In this document: positions 26,601 through 39,700 of the stretch, in pieces
How the letters are laid out: each line of letters opens with the position of its first letter
Position numbering within the stretch: position 1 is the stretch's first letter
NCBI GenBank assembly: GCA_030142905.1
Contig: JASJOG010000018.1
Location: 1,240,001 to 1,304,000, forward strand
Reading direction: 5' to 3'
DNA length: 64,000 nucleotides
Origin: Heliopora coerulea
Taxonomy: Eukaryota; Cnidaria; Anthozoa; Scleralcyonacea; Helioporidae
Position numbers and translations under genes: made by a program
Notes under the pieces: model-generated
Database searches by the model: none
The model's input: only the letters and a program-made list of their open reading frames with translations
What the model was told of the DNA's origin: nothing

Positions 26601-29600
26601 AATAAAATTTATCATCAGGTCAGAGAGCGTTTAGATTTATTTACTTTATTAATAAAGTTTGAACACTTCTTGAAACTTTGTTCTATTTCATATAATCCAA
26701 CTGGATAAATTAGGACAATTCAATTTCTTTAATTTTTGAGACTACTTTGGTTGCACTTAAATTTCGCAGGAAAGGATCCCTGTCCGAAAACAGAAATTTC
26801 GGCTTTCTTTAACATTGAAATCACATAAGCCGATACACTATTTTATTGCTGAGAAATTTTATCACGAGATCCGAAATGACAAATCTTTCATTCTTTATTT
26901 CTTTCATAGTTTGAGAACGTTACAATTTCATATTCAAGGATGACTTTTCTCCATCGGATGTTTATTAAAAAGATCAGTCTAAAACTGCTTTGGCCTCTTT
27001 TGAAGTCAAATCTGAAAAATGTACGCAATAGAAGCCATGGGTTTAATTCCAGAGTCAAAAGTCATTTGTTGCGCTATAAAACCAAAGCTAGAGAGACTAG
27101 TGATTCCTAATTAATATCTGAATTAAAATTTGTTTGAGAATGGTCTACCGGCCAGTAATTTCAATACTATAACCGTAATTAGTTCTATATATCAACACTA
27201 AGTTGAATTCTAACGTTTCGTTGCGACGTGCAACATCTTCAGAGTGTAAGGTTCTTTACCTAAAATTGTAATGGTTCTTTACCTAAAAATTTTGAGCTGG
27301 GCTCTCATTTTTATCCTGCGACTACGTTTTCCGCCCGGAAAGTCTATAGCCAAAATATCAACACTAAGTGTTTTAAACGGTGAAAGAAACACTTCCATGG
27401 AGTTTTAGGAATTGTACACTGACGAAAACTTTTCCCTTGTGATTGGTGAAGAACAGAGAAACTTTTTTAATATTGCATTCAAGATTGGACGTGCACCGTG
27501 CGAAAATATGAATCCAGTGTCTAACTGATCAACAAAACAATTACATGAATGAAAGATAGATTGAACGATCGTCAAGCATTTACCTCCGAAAAACCCAGAC
27601 GGGGATCGAACCAGCAACCTTCTGATATCATATTCATACTTTAATATCCATCTTAAGATTGAAAAATACAATGGATTTACATTGATTGTGAAAAAACAAG
27701 GATAAATTATAAGTACAAGGATATAAACTACAGGATTTAAGAGTTTAATAAGTCATAGTTAAGATATTAAAAACAAAGATGATATATATGTACAGTAATA
27801 AAAACTATGATGGAAACGTCAGCGACACTGTTCTTGGTACAAAAGATTGTTTATGTCTGTCAGTGCGAGAGGCAATCAGAGGTCGGCCCATTTTAGACCT
27901 TAGACCGTATGGCAGCTGAACGGTCAATGGTGTGAATTTATTGCAAGGGTTTAGGGTATCATTTGTGATACGTTCATATTCTTTAATATTTAAGGTATCC
28001 CTCCTTTCTCGAAGAAATGGGAGTGAGTCTTTATGTAGGCCAAGTATCCGCATACCCCTGGCTTGAATATTTTCCAATTCATCCACCACATACTGTGGGA
28101 TGCCACTTCAAATTGGGGCTCCATACTCCAATAATGGTCTGATTTTCGTTTTGTAGCATGTGATACCGACTTCGGTAGGGGGGTAAGCTCTACGGCATTC
28201 TCTAAAACTAAACAGCCGTTTTTAGCCTTTTTTGCAACTTCTTCGACATGTGTATTCCACTTCAAGTTGTTCTGGTGCCAAACACCCAGCAGCTTAAACG
28301 AGCTGACTCTTTCGATTGTATCACTGCCAATTTTAAGAGGAGGTGGCTCGGGAATGCAATCTCTAAAACAGATCCACATGTCCTTTGTCTTCGTCGAGTT
28401 TAGAATCATCTTGTTCCTGTCGGCCCAGTTGTTCATGGCGTTCAGCACCTCCTGCATGTGGCTTCCGAATCCCAGTTGAACAACTTCATCCAGTGTGCAG
28501 TCATCCACATATTTGCAAGTATCGACGGCTAGCGACGCTGGTATAGAGTCTTCAAGATCATTAATATGCACATTGAATAAAGTTTGTGATAAGACGGAAC
28601 CCTGAGGGATCCCTGTAAGGCATAACATGACTGATGATAATGTACCTCCTAGCCTGATCTGCTGAGCGCTGCCCTCTAAAATGCTTCGAATCCACAACCA
28701 AAAATTTTTGTTGACATTAAGTTCGGCTAGTTTTCTTAATAGGATTCCATGGTCTACCAGATCAAAGCCTTTACGAAAGTCCAAAAAGAAGGCATGAACA
28801 CTCATCCGGCCATTGGACGAGTTTTCGGCTGCATTAAACTATTTTTGTGAGATACATGCGAGCGCAGATATTGTCGAACGCCTTTTGATAAAAGCTAATT
28901 GATTTTGGCTAATATTAATATCCCGACTATTTAAACTAAACTGAATTTTTTCGAGAACTTTTACGAGCTGTGGAAGAATGGAAATTTGGTGGAAATCGTT
29001 GTCAATGTCGTTCGGGGGATATATTTTTGACACCGGGCTGATCAAAGCATGCTTATTCAATTCAGGATACTTGCATTATGCAATGCTAGCACACACAATG
29101 TTATGTACAACTGGGGCCAGTTCCTCACAGAACCGTTTTAGCAACCAGGTTGGTATTTTATCTGCACCAGTTACCTTCCGAGTATTGAGATGTCCAAGTA
29201 TATTCTTGACCTACCTAACAGGCGGTGCGGACGGAGGGAGATCTTTCAGCACGAGTGCAACGGCATTAATATTCGGAACTTCGGTTGGGTCAGCATTTTC
29301 CCAGGGCTTAGTGAACACTCGCTGCAATCGCGCCGCTAAATCTGTGGTATCCTGTACTGATAGACATCTGCCTTAAGACTCATCGGCGCCTGCCAGTTTG
29401 TATATCGTCCGGAACCATTTTGCTGGTTTAGAACTACGAAGGCCTTCGGTCGTAGTCTGATAGTAACTGGCTTTTGCCCTCGTTATAAGTTTGGACACCT
29501 TGTCGCAAAGCTTCCTATACTTGACGTTATCCAAGGATTATCTGTTGGATGCATAAGAGTTGTTCGCTCGGGGAGTATTTCCTCAAAAAGACGTAGTAGT

Positions 29601-31557
29601 TTCGAAGTAAAAAGATTAACTTTTTCGTCTGCATCATGGGCACTAAAGATAGACGACCGGTGAGACACTCTAACCAGCTAGCCACCAAGACCCAGGCGGC
29701 AAGCTAAGATGCAAGTTCGACGTATGTGCAATCTAGGCAGCCATGATATAATTAACTATTTAATAAAAATAATTACAGTGTGGTCCCACAGCCAATTAAT
29801 TTATTGTCTGTCGAATAATTGTCTGATGAGACCGCATAGCATAGTGCCTCGAATTCATGTTTTGCTTATTCGACATCATAAACATCAATAAAAAAGTAAT
29901 GACTGCCCGTTTTATAATAAATCATATCATTTGTAGCGTAGTTTAATATTATTTTAAACACCTGCTTTTCATAGAGTAGACATAACCCTCGCCGTACGGA
30001 CTAGTGGAACTTCAAAATTCTTTAAAACATTTTTTACTTCATCCTGAATGGCATGAGAAACCTTAGTATTTTCAATACTTGTTGTTGAATTTCTAGGCTC
30101 AACAATGATGTATTGGCTTTCACCCTCAAATTTTTGAACAACGAAAAACAGCTGTGAGCTTTAAGAGTACCCTTAAAACTTTACAAATTATTGCAAACAT
30201 TGCAGATTAGTACAAGTAGTGCAAACCAATTCTTCTGTCACTCAACAATTATTAAGTTAGTCGAAAACTTGTCAAGGTATTGCTACCAACTAATCTAGAT
30301 GTGTCTGCTTGACATAACACCGATGCTCATATGTAATTGAAATGTTACATTTCCGTAGACTTGTTGGAGATCGCGAGATATCCCTGTATGACAATACTCA
30401 GCTGGTACGTGCCGATCGTTATGAAATCCTAAAGGAGAAATCCGGTCTGTCAGACGAGGAAATGAAAGAAAGGTAAAGAATACCCGTGGCTGGGACACTG
30501 AAAACAAAACTGAATTCAACATAGTTTGACAATTATTATTATGATTATCATAATCGTCATTATTATTACTAGTATTATCGTTATTATTATTATTTTCGGT
30601 GTGCACATTTTGATGTTCGGTTGGTAATCATCAATGTCAGCCGTCAACAGCCAGCAGTCTAAGGTGACATTGGTCTACTCAGCTTTCTAAAGTCTTCCTT
30701 AATATACTCACATTTCCCAACATCGAAGTCTTCTTGAGATGTTTTAAATTCTTCCTTACAATCCTCATTGTTCCCAATATCAAAGTCCTCTAGAGATATT
30801 CTATCTCCAGTTTTATTCCCAACTTGTCAATCCACTGTTTCAGCTTGTTGCTCACAGCACCCAGTGCTCCAGTAACCTACCGGTACTACATCAACCTTCT
30901 TTACTGACCACAACTCTTTAATCTCTCGTTTTAAATCATTGTACTTCTGAATCTTATCTTTTTTTTTCAATCCAACATTATTATCAGGAATGGCAATGTC
31001 AATTATTAGGCATTTCTTTTCTTCTTTCTCTAATAAAATTATTTCAGTTTTTCGACATTCTATGTGATGATTCCATTGGATTATGAAATCCCAAAGCACC
31101 TTTAACAACTCCTTGAGAGGCATAATCATACGAATGAGCTGCTCGCTCCAAGTCGTATTCTCCACATAATGTCCGATGAATTATTCTTGAAACTTTGTTT
31201 TGTCGTCTTTTATACTCCCTTTGAGCAAGCTTTTTGCATCCGCTAATCAAGTGTCACACGATTTCTCCTTCACTACATACTCGGCACAAGGGTGATTCAG
31301 CAGTGTTATGTATGTTGAACTTGATGCAGTTAGTTCTTAATGCGTGTTCTTACGCTGCACAGATAAGAGCTGCTTCTTCCTCTTTTAAATCACTCTTTTT
31401 GAGCCACAACCTCCTCTTCTCCTTGTCAATGTGATCGCTTGTTTCTCGACGGTATTGGCCATACAGCTTCTTATCATTCCACTTCTGCTCTCTTTCCTCT
31501 GTCTTACTTCTCTTGTACTCTTCTTTTTTTATTATTACAACTCGCACACCACCCAAC

Positions 31558-31619
<62 letters not shown>

Positions 31620-33146
31620 GTTGCTTTATTTTAAAGGCTATTTTCTACAATCATATTGCCGGGTTTCACTCAGAGACCTGGGGCAATAAGAAGGATAATA
31701 CTATTAACTTTCTGATGTTAATTTTGATGAATAAAGAAATGAAGACAAGTTGTTAGACGAAGCAAGTAAATCATATCGAGAGAGCCTTTCTCAAGAGGTG
31801 CACAGCGCTGTTGAGGACAATCTTCTGCAACTCCTGCAGGTTGGGTTTTCCAGGTAACTTCTTGATGTGACTGCACACATTTTTTTTATTAACAAGTCCG
31901 AGGACTCCAATAACTACTGGCACTATAGATGTTTTGAGATGCCACATTCTTTCGATCTCGATTTTCAAATCTTTATATTTAGATAGTTTGTCGAATTCTT
32001 TGGCAGACACGTTCCTATCTGTAGGTACTGTCATATCGATCATGAGGCAGGTCTTCTCCTCATGGTTTTTAATGACTATGTCAGGTCTATTCGCTTGGAT
32101 AGTTCTGTCAGCGTTGATAGTGAAGTCCCAAAGGATTGTAACTTTGTCGTTCTCTACTACCTGCGGCGGTTTGTGTTCATACCATTTCGCTGCACAGGGT
32201 AGATCGAAATGCTGACAGGCTTTCCAGTGAATATATTGGCCAATTCTATCGTGTCTGTTTTTATATTCTGACGGTGTTAAGACGGGGCAACCAGAGACAA
32301 AGTGGTCTATAGCCTCTTTTTGCTTATCACAGAAACGGCAGTTTGGATTTACTCCATTACGAAGGATTTCAGCGTGGAAATTTCGTGTGAACAGGCTTTG
32401 ATCTTGGGCAGCGATTATAAACCCCCCCCGTTTCGGCTTTGAGCCCAGCACCACGTAAACACTGATGGGTGTTCAATAGATCTGCAATAGATCTGTTGGT
32501 ACGGGTGCGGTACTGGCCGTGGAGGAGCTTTTTCTCCCAGTTTTCCTTGATCTGTTTAAGGCCTTCCTTCTTAGCTGCTTTTTTCACAATTTTAGCCTGC
32601 TTGGTACAATTTAGGTCTTCATCAATATTGATTTCAACTCCTAGATCACGTTTGTACTTCTCACTCTCTTTTTTGACTGAGTGGGCTGTTTTAGAATTTT
32701 CATGTTGTTTGACTAATTGAAGCATCCAGTCATTAGAAGAGTCTACGTATTTTTCGAGCCCGATGGTGGTGGTTTTGTAAGTGAGCTCTAGCTGAATTAG
32801 GCCTCTGCCTCCCTCTTTACGTGGAATGTAGAGTTTATCGACACCGGATTTAGGATGGTGCATTCTATTAGTTGTTAATAGCTTACGAACCTTGGTGTCT
32901 AGTTCTTTAATATCAGTTACCGTCCAGTTGATAATATTGAAACTGTACGTAACAAGTGGTATGGCAAGGGTATTAATTGCCTCAATTCTGTTTGCGGAAT
33001 TAAGTTCAGTTTTAAGCACTGCCTTTGCTCGTCGATAAAATTCCTTCCTGATTTTTTCCTTCATACTTGAGTGCTGGATGCCATTACCTTCATTGATGCC
33101 AAGGTATTTGTACTCTTCCTCTTGGTCTAAATCCCGAATAACGTTG

Positions 33147-33194
<48 letters not shown>

Positions 33195-34753
33195 TTAATT
33201 TAAAATACTCAGCTTAGATAGTCGCTGGTCACATGTTAGTACGCTGAGGGCAAGCTGTATCTCACAGCCTTAGGCCTCAAGCACGTTTCGCAGAATCCTT
33301 GCAGACTCGAGTAGTGTTGCTTTCTGCAGGAGTTCGACCTTTGTTGGAATTCCAATCTTCCCGAGGTATTTGGCAAGGTCCTTGGTAACCATACCTTGTG
33401 AACCAACCACCACTGGAACTGCACACATTTTGATGTCCCATAGACGTGCAATTTCTCTTCTAAGGTCCTGATACTTTTGGATCTTCTCTTTTTCTTTTGC
33501 TGCAATATTAGCATCTGCAGGCACAGTAATGTCGATTACTATGCACTCATTCTCTTTCCTGTTTACCAGTACAATGTCCGGTCTCCGGACTTCAATTTCA
33601 CGATCCGTCTGGATGGTAAAGTCCCACAGCATTTTTATGGTAGTATTTTCAATGACTGGTTCCGGCTTGTGTTCGTACCATTTCCCTTCGACGTCAAGTC
33701 CACGCTCTTTTGCGATTGCCCAGTGCACAATCCTGGCAACGTTGTCATGTCGATGTTTATATTGAATCTGTGCCATCTTACTACATTCACAAAATAAGTG
33801 GCCCACCGTCTCGTCTTTCACACCACACATTGTACATAAAGGAGATAGCTGCTGTTTCTCGATTTTTGCTTTGAACGCATTAGTTCTCAACGCTTGACCT
33901 TGGGCTGCTGTGATCAGGCCCTCGGTCTCCTTTTTCAAGTCTCCTCTCATCATCCAGTCCCACGATGCCCTATCCCTGACATCTTCCGTTTGACGTAAGA
34001 TATGACCATGTAATGTCTTAGCCTTCCAGTCCTTTTGTCTTTTTCTCCTCTTCCTTTCTTTGAAATGCTCGGCAGTCTCATCTTCCTCCGAGTTTGAGAA
34101 ACTCTCATTCCTCACCGCCCCAAGCAGTGCTTCCTCACTTTTCAGGACATAATTGGACAGGCCTATCTCTTCAGCACGTACGCAGTCCTCAACTCCAATC
34201 AGTCCACGACCACCACATCGTCTTGGAAGGTACAAGTGGTCAACATTCGCTCGAGGGTGTAGCATTCCATAGATTGTCATCCGTTTCCTTGTCTTCCTGT
34301 CCATGTTCTCCATTCAGCTTTAGACCAGTTCACTATCCCGGCTCCATAACGTAGCGCTGGCACGGCCCATGTGTTCAAGGCTAGTATGGTGTTCCTTCCA
34401 TTTAACTTAGATTTTAAAACCTTCTTCACTCTCTGGAAGTACTCACTGGTCAGCGCTTCCTTCATTTTGTCGTGAAGCAGATCGTCGTACTCAAGGACCC
34501 CGAGATACTTGTATCCATCATCCTCTACCGTTTTCATCTGTCGCCCCTCTAGGAGGTCAATTCCTTCAGACTTCACAACCTTTCCTCTCTTTAAAACGAG
34601 TACACCACACTTCTTATGGCCGAACTCCATGCCGATATCACTGCTGACTATCCGGACAGTGTTCACTAGAGAGTCAATTTCACGCTCATCTTTTCCATAC
34701 AGCTTTAGGTCGTCCATGTATAACAGATGGTTAATGGACCCAGCATTCTTTCC

Positions 34754-34790
<37 letters not shown>

Positions 34791-35242
34791 TCACTTTCTC
34801 TCATCTTACTGTTCGATGGTATCCGGAAACACCTTGCCAGATATCAGGTTGCATCCCGCACCCTTAGGTATCTAGTACCTTGCGCAATATTCTTGCTGAC
34901 TCTAGTAAGCAAGCTTTCTAAAGTGCGCAGAAGTTTAGATTCACGTTTAACTTCTTTATCCACTGTTCAAAGTTGGTGTGAACGGTCTCCAAGGCCCCAG
35001 TTATAACTGGTATGATAACTACTTCTTGGCACTTCCATATTCGTTTAATTTCTCGCTTTAGATCTTGACATTTTTCAACCTTCTCTTGTTCTTTCTAGAG
35101 TATTCTTGTGTCAAATGGGCAGGCGACATGAATTAAACCAATTAATTATTTATTATTATTATTATTATTATTGAGGAAAGTCAGCTCATACGAGCCAGTG
35201 AGGTTGTTTAGCCCAAATTGCCATATTATGCCAAAGTGGGCG

Positions 35243-35288
<46 letters not shown>

Positions 35289-36755
35289 GAAAAAGGAGAT
35301 GATACTTGCATTTGGCTGTAGTATTCTTCCTTAAGTTTAAACACTTTACCAACTTCCCGTAAAAGAAGGTTTTAGTAGTGTCCACCGAAATGTAGGTTGT
35401 AATGTTTTTGTATATCATCCGTAAATGACGACAATATGACCATTTTTGTCCAAATATGAGCTTGGCAACGACAGGCGTTGACCAACTTTTCCGCCCTTGA
35501 CGTGAGTCCCATTAGTTTGATAATTTGAATTACAGCAGAAGAGCGAAATCCGAACACTTTGCCCTTGACGTAAACCTCGGGGGCCACGTGGACCTAAAGC
35601 ACCATGCAGGTACCGCTGTTTCATAAAATGTTGTGCAATATCCCGGTGCTTGCAGTTCTTTAGCAAAGAGAAAACCACTTGCTGTAATTTGTTAGTAAAA
35701 ACGTTCTACCAGCTGTTAATGGATGGACTTATTTTCTGAAGTTAATTTTACAAATGTACAGACAATGTTCTTTGAAAATTTAAGAGATTTAAGTGATAGC
35801 GTCATCGAATGTGCCTTGACATTGCCGGAAAGAAAGAGCAGTTTTAATTAAAAGTAGTATTAATATAGTAGTGGCACTAGTATGCCGTGATACGTCATAC
35901 CTTTTTAAAACGTGGTAAGCACGTGTGCTTTGAAAAGGCTAATTTTCGAAAGTTAGCTATGTTTTGCCGTGGGTATTTTTTTCTTTTATTTTAGAAAAGT
36001 GTTTTGTATTCATCCGTCCTTCCGTATTATTGGTCTGGCCGAACCCCCCGTAATTAACAGCAGTCAGAACCAATGGCTTGGTTCAGAGCTGCTTCCCTTA
36101 TTTCTCTACCACCATGTGGAGCCCTTGACAAAAGAAGAAGAAGCAGAAATTGTTTTCAACATGGTATACTGTTATTCTGGCTGTGTACTGTTTAGCAGCT
36201 CCTTCAACTTTGCAATACAGTAAATAGTTTCTAATTTGTTCTTATTTTCACCGCATGACCTAGGTGCCGAGTGTACCCAAAGATAAAATGGAGACTGTCT
36301 TAAAGGTGGCTGACACCTTGAGGAACTCAAACAATTCAATGGTGGGAATTCAGAAACTACCCTTTTGGTCCACTTATCTTTCGTTTGTTTTACTATAAGA
36401 TGTGATTTCCTTCTTTCAGCTGTCTTCAGTTGCTTCTTCACTGTCAACTCGACAGTTGTTACGGATTGCCAAGCGAATTGCCCAGTACCCTTCCGAAGAT
36501 TTGTACGAAACGTTAAGCCGAGCATGTCTGACTGAGTAAGTGCTACTGAGCCTCGTCTAAGTTAATATTGGGAAAAAAAGTACATTCCTAATAGAAACTA
36601 TATGAGTGGTATTAACAACGTTTTTAACCGGAGAGAACTACGGACGGCATTAACGTTTCAGTCAATAAACTGTGTGGGTCATTGGCATTCTTCTGTATGG
36701 ATGTATTCGAGGGCACAGTTTTACTTAACAATTTTACAGCAACATATATAAAACT

Positions 36756-36796
<41 letters not shown>

Positions 36797-39700
36797 ATAT
36801 TTAAATCCCGATATAGTTTTTTTGAGATAGATGAATCTATCTCAAAACGATTGGGATCGAACCCGCAACCTTCTGATGGCCGGTGAGACGCTCTAACCAT
36901 TGAGCTACCAAGACTCAGATGGTGAGCTAAGGTGCAAATTCGATATATATGTGCGATATAAGCGGAAGCCACTATATATTAGTAATGATTGATGTAGTTT
37001 ATGTTTTAGAAATGTGAGAGCTTGGATATATCTTGAGATAGATCGCTTAGGTCGCACATATTTGTCGAACTTGCACCTTAGCTCACCATCTGAGTCTTGG
37101 TAGCTCAATGGTTAGAGCATCTCACCGGTCATCAGAAGGTTGCGGGTTCGATCCCCGTCTGGCGGTCAGAAATCGTTTGTCTGAGTAAAGAGCTTGACGA
37201 TCGTTCATCTATCTCAAGATATATCCAAGCTCTCACATTTCTAAAACATAAACTGTATATAGTTTTTAAAAAAATTTCAGACGTGGATTCGCTTTTGCAT
37301 AAATGGTCAACAATTTCAACCAGTTGAGTGCCATCACACAGGTGGTAGATTTATTTTTGCCTTTAGATGGATATGCAAGGGTTGCACACGACTGAGCAAA
37401 CTTATGTTGATTTTTTAGATTTCTTCCCTTACTTGCGAAGTCTGCTTTGGAAACCACGATGAATGAAGTCGGCATTAGCAAATCCTCAACCAGACAATAC
37501 TCGGAAAAAGCAGTAAAACTTATTGGTATGTAACTCCTGTTTTTTAGCGTTCAAATTCTAGCTTTAAAAAGTCTTCTCAACTAAATTGTCAAAGATTTGA
37601 TTATTTAGCTGATTATTATTAAACTTTTCACCACAGTCGTAGGCTATACTTTCTGTTTCTATTGTTTGTCGAGTTAAAAAGGAATGAAATCACCCAGAAG
37701 AAACATGAATCGTGTAGTGCAAGATAATTTAACTTGATTAAGTATTTCTCCCAGTTTTTTCTTTTCTTTTCTTATCTTTTGTTTTCTTTCCTTTCCTTTC
37801 CAATACTTCTCTTTCCTTTTCTTTTCGTTTCTTTTCTCTTTTCTTTTCTTTTCTTGTGTAACCTTCCATTTTCTTTTCTTTTCCTTCTCGTTCTTATTTA
37901 TTTATCTGTTTGCCTATTTCTTTCTTTCTTTCTTTCGTTCTTTGTATATTTATTTTTTTAACGAGCTTTTACGTCGGGGAGCGGGATCAAATTTGTATAA
38001 AAAGGCAAATTTTAATCTACTGGGATTTGTTTCAAAGACTAATCTAACTGGGTATAAAAAAAGACAAAAACCTAGAATGAGAATTAACCAGCGGTTAAAT
38101 CCATACTTTATAATCATTGTAACCAAATTGTTCAACATTGTCCCGCAAATTGCTAATGTTTCTAATCAACATACTTTTGTCCGGATTTCACAGTACGTTT
38201 GGCATCCAGAACGGGGAAAAATCTTTATATTTCGTTACGGACTACTAAGTGTCAAATGCTTCACTTTTCGTTTCATAACGTGACATGTAAGTCTTTAGAA
38301 TTTTATTCTGACAAACATTAGGTCTTTTATTCATCAGAGGGAAATCTCTGGTAACTAAAGGGTTAAATATTTGAAGCTAATAGAAATAGATTTCACATCA
38401 AAATAGTTACTGAAATTATAGCAAATATCGACTTTCAAAATTTTAAACTTTGATAAACAACAGTTCTTGTTCTTCTTGGTAGTTTCTATCAATAGTGTTT
38501 TCAATTATTTGCTTAACACCTACTCTTACCTAAAATAATTTCTAAAGCCTTAGCATTTCCAAAGGTTTAACCTTTCCCTTTGAAAGTTGTTAACGCACGT
38601 GTGAAGTAAGAAACAAAGTAAGAGTTTTGCCCCCAATTTGCACCCATTAATCCTTAACAATCCTGACACTACATCCACTACTCATGCGCAGTATTTCATG
38701 AAACGTTTTCGAATGCAGTCTGGCTTTTTTATGGAAGCGAAATAATGAAGACAGATTATCGCAGTTTAGAAAATCTACCCGGGTCAATTCTTTGTTATCT
38801 ATGTATATTTTATCTATTTTTAAGCTATAGACTAGCCTTCCTAGTCTCAAGTTTCTTCGTTGTAGATGAAAGTTTGAATGGATTTGTTCGGATTGGTAAT
38901 ACAAGCCATGAAGTTCACAATCCTGAAAACAGAACTAAAGTGCCGGATACTCTCTTTTACGATAATTTACAGGTAAACCTGTTGTCTTTCCTTAAGAATG
39001 CTGCCCCGGTGCAACCCTACCACGTGATTTAGAAGTCAGGGCAGTCTTTTTTTAAATGAGACGAAGGGGTTTTCCCTATTAAAAATTGCTTTGAAACATT
39101 GCCCTGTAAGGGTAAGAGTTAGGTCAAAGTCATGTGAAAATTTGTAGAATAGACGTGTGCCAAATCATAATGGCATACACGTACCCTCCCTTGTAGCAGT
39201 TTCTCCGCTCTCACAAATTCCAGCTATTCTCCATGTTAGTGAGCAGTTATTTTATTTTTACTAGACAACCCTATCACTAGTAATTTTATTTTTACTGGAC
39301 AACCCTATCACTAGTAATTAACCTGCTCTCCCTATAAATGTGCAGTAGTGGCCACCACTCCTCGGTCCAGTGTTACTACAGCAGGAAACTGTTGTAACCG
39401 CGAGACAGCTAGGGTACTTGGTCGACTCGAGATGGACAGCACTCTGATCAAAGTATCTTCAACCGAACGACTGCACGCAGCCAGCATCAAACACTAGCCA
39501 CATTTCCAACGTCTCCCCCATTCTTAGCCTGTCACGTGTTCGCACTTGTGAACGCAAACAATATTAACGGGTCATCCGTTTGTACAACAAAACTGCTCTC
39601 AATTTGGCCCTCTGAGTCAAGGTGTTGATCTTGGGATTCAGGGAAGCAGTCTTAGGCTAGAGCAGATTCAAGCAGCTTTAAATTCAGATAGTTTTATAAT

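Noticed and set aside
31431..31634. Plus-strand frames ending in poly-Ile or poly-Tyr
   Set aside because: Read through the TTA microsatellite antisense to LINE copy a.
37095..37168. Functional tRNA gene
   Set aside because: A and B boxes are present, but no full cloverleaf forms by eye and the sequence belongs to a dispersed family in several states of decay.
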